This document shows positions 34,201 to 34,329 of a stretch of DNA of 34,329 bases, piece after piece (within the stretch, counting starts at the first letter, position 1; each line of letters opens with the position of its first letter). Both the position numbers and the translations under genes were made by a program. This DNA is from Treponema sp. (lineage in GTDB: Bacteria > Spirochaetota > Spirochaetia > Treponematales > Breznakiellaceae), in contig JAISEB010000232.1 of the NCBI GenBank assembly GCA_031264395.1, positions 1 to 34,329 of the forward strand, written 5' to 3'. The notes under the pieces are model-generated. The model had not been told where the DNA came from. It searched no databases and saw only the letters and a program-made list of their open reading frames with translations.

Positions 34201-34329
34201 AGACAAACTTGACTTTCTTGACTCCGCCCGCAGTCTCGTGGAAATGGGATACGAACTGTGCGGATCGCGCGGAACGGCGAAGTTCCTTTCGGCCAACGGC
34301 GTGCCTGTCCGCGTCCTCAACTGGCCGCT
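31286..34329 (+). CDS. carB: Carbamoyl-phosphate synthase large subunit (3' end beyond window)
   Basis: An open frame of 1014 codons from ATG 31286 to the right edge. The two ATP-grasp halves are both present: N-terminal [20 protein letters not shown], with [14 protein letters not shown] and [20 protein letters not shown]; C-terminal [18 protein letters not shown], with [13 protein letters not shown] and [12 protein letters not shown]. The regulatory MGS-like domain begins near residue 960 and is cut. The sequence is of the eukaryote/Bacteroidetes type ([16 protein letters not shown] instead of the E. coli QACEFDYSGAQACKAL). It makes carbamoyl phosphate for pyrimidines and arginine. Confidence 0.96.
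   Translation, partial: [1014 protein letters not shown]

Overview
This window reads as chromosomal DNA of a treponeme-like spirochaete with fairly high GC content. The main evidence is the flagellar gene order on the minus strand (flbB-fliK-flgD-flgE-flbD-motA-motB-fliL-fliM-fliY-fliO-fliP-fliQ-fliR-flhB-flhA-flhF-flhG). This matches the order I know from Borrelia and Treponema. It also contains the spirochaete-type genes flbB and flbD, a WhiG-type sigma factor, and a hook protein that keeps the Lys165/Cys178/Asn179 set used for the spirochaete lysinoalanine cross-link. The species cannot be named from the sequence alone.

Layout. (1) 1-4588, minus strand: two adjacent paralogous exported proteins, each with an outer-membrane-barrel-like N-terminus, a transglutaminase-like core and TPRs. 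The second runs off the left edge in a Pro/Ala-rich tail with a 41-residue tandem repeat. It keeps the catalytic Cys/His pair; the first has lost both. They lie directly behind a tRNA-Phe gene that has its own good promoter. (2) 4816-26262, minus strand: one nearly gapless flagellar supercluster covering collar protein, hook assembly, motor, switch, export gate, FlhF/FlhG placement proteins, an unknown membrane protein, sigma-28, a Jag_N-FapA protein and two small accessory proteins. A near-consensus promoter is embedded at the fliY/fliO junction. (3) 26263-26507: intergenic DNA filled by three adjacent inverted repeats that resemble a REP/MITE-type element. (4) 26508-29236, minus strand: a calcineurin-like phosphoesterase, a CBM9-like protein and an SDR-family protein, led by a strong promoter. 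(5) 29389-34329, plus strand: an AMMECR1-domain protein and carA-carB (carB cut by the right edge). Both transcription units appear to lack leaders, because the -10 boxes end 6 nt before the ATG. CarA/CarB resemble the Bacteroidetes/eukaryote-type enzyme.

How it fits together: the flagellar block supplies the periplasmic-flagellum hook, stator, switch, export gate and regulators in one transcriptional direction, with several 1-4 nt junctions or overlaps that imply translational coupling. The right end is housekeeping pyrimidine/arginine metabolism. The least explained parts are the transglutaminase/pseudo-transglutaminase pair, the intergenic repeat array, and the unnamed accessory proteins at the end of the flagellar cluster.
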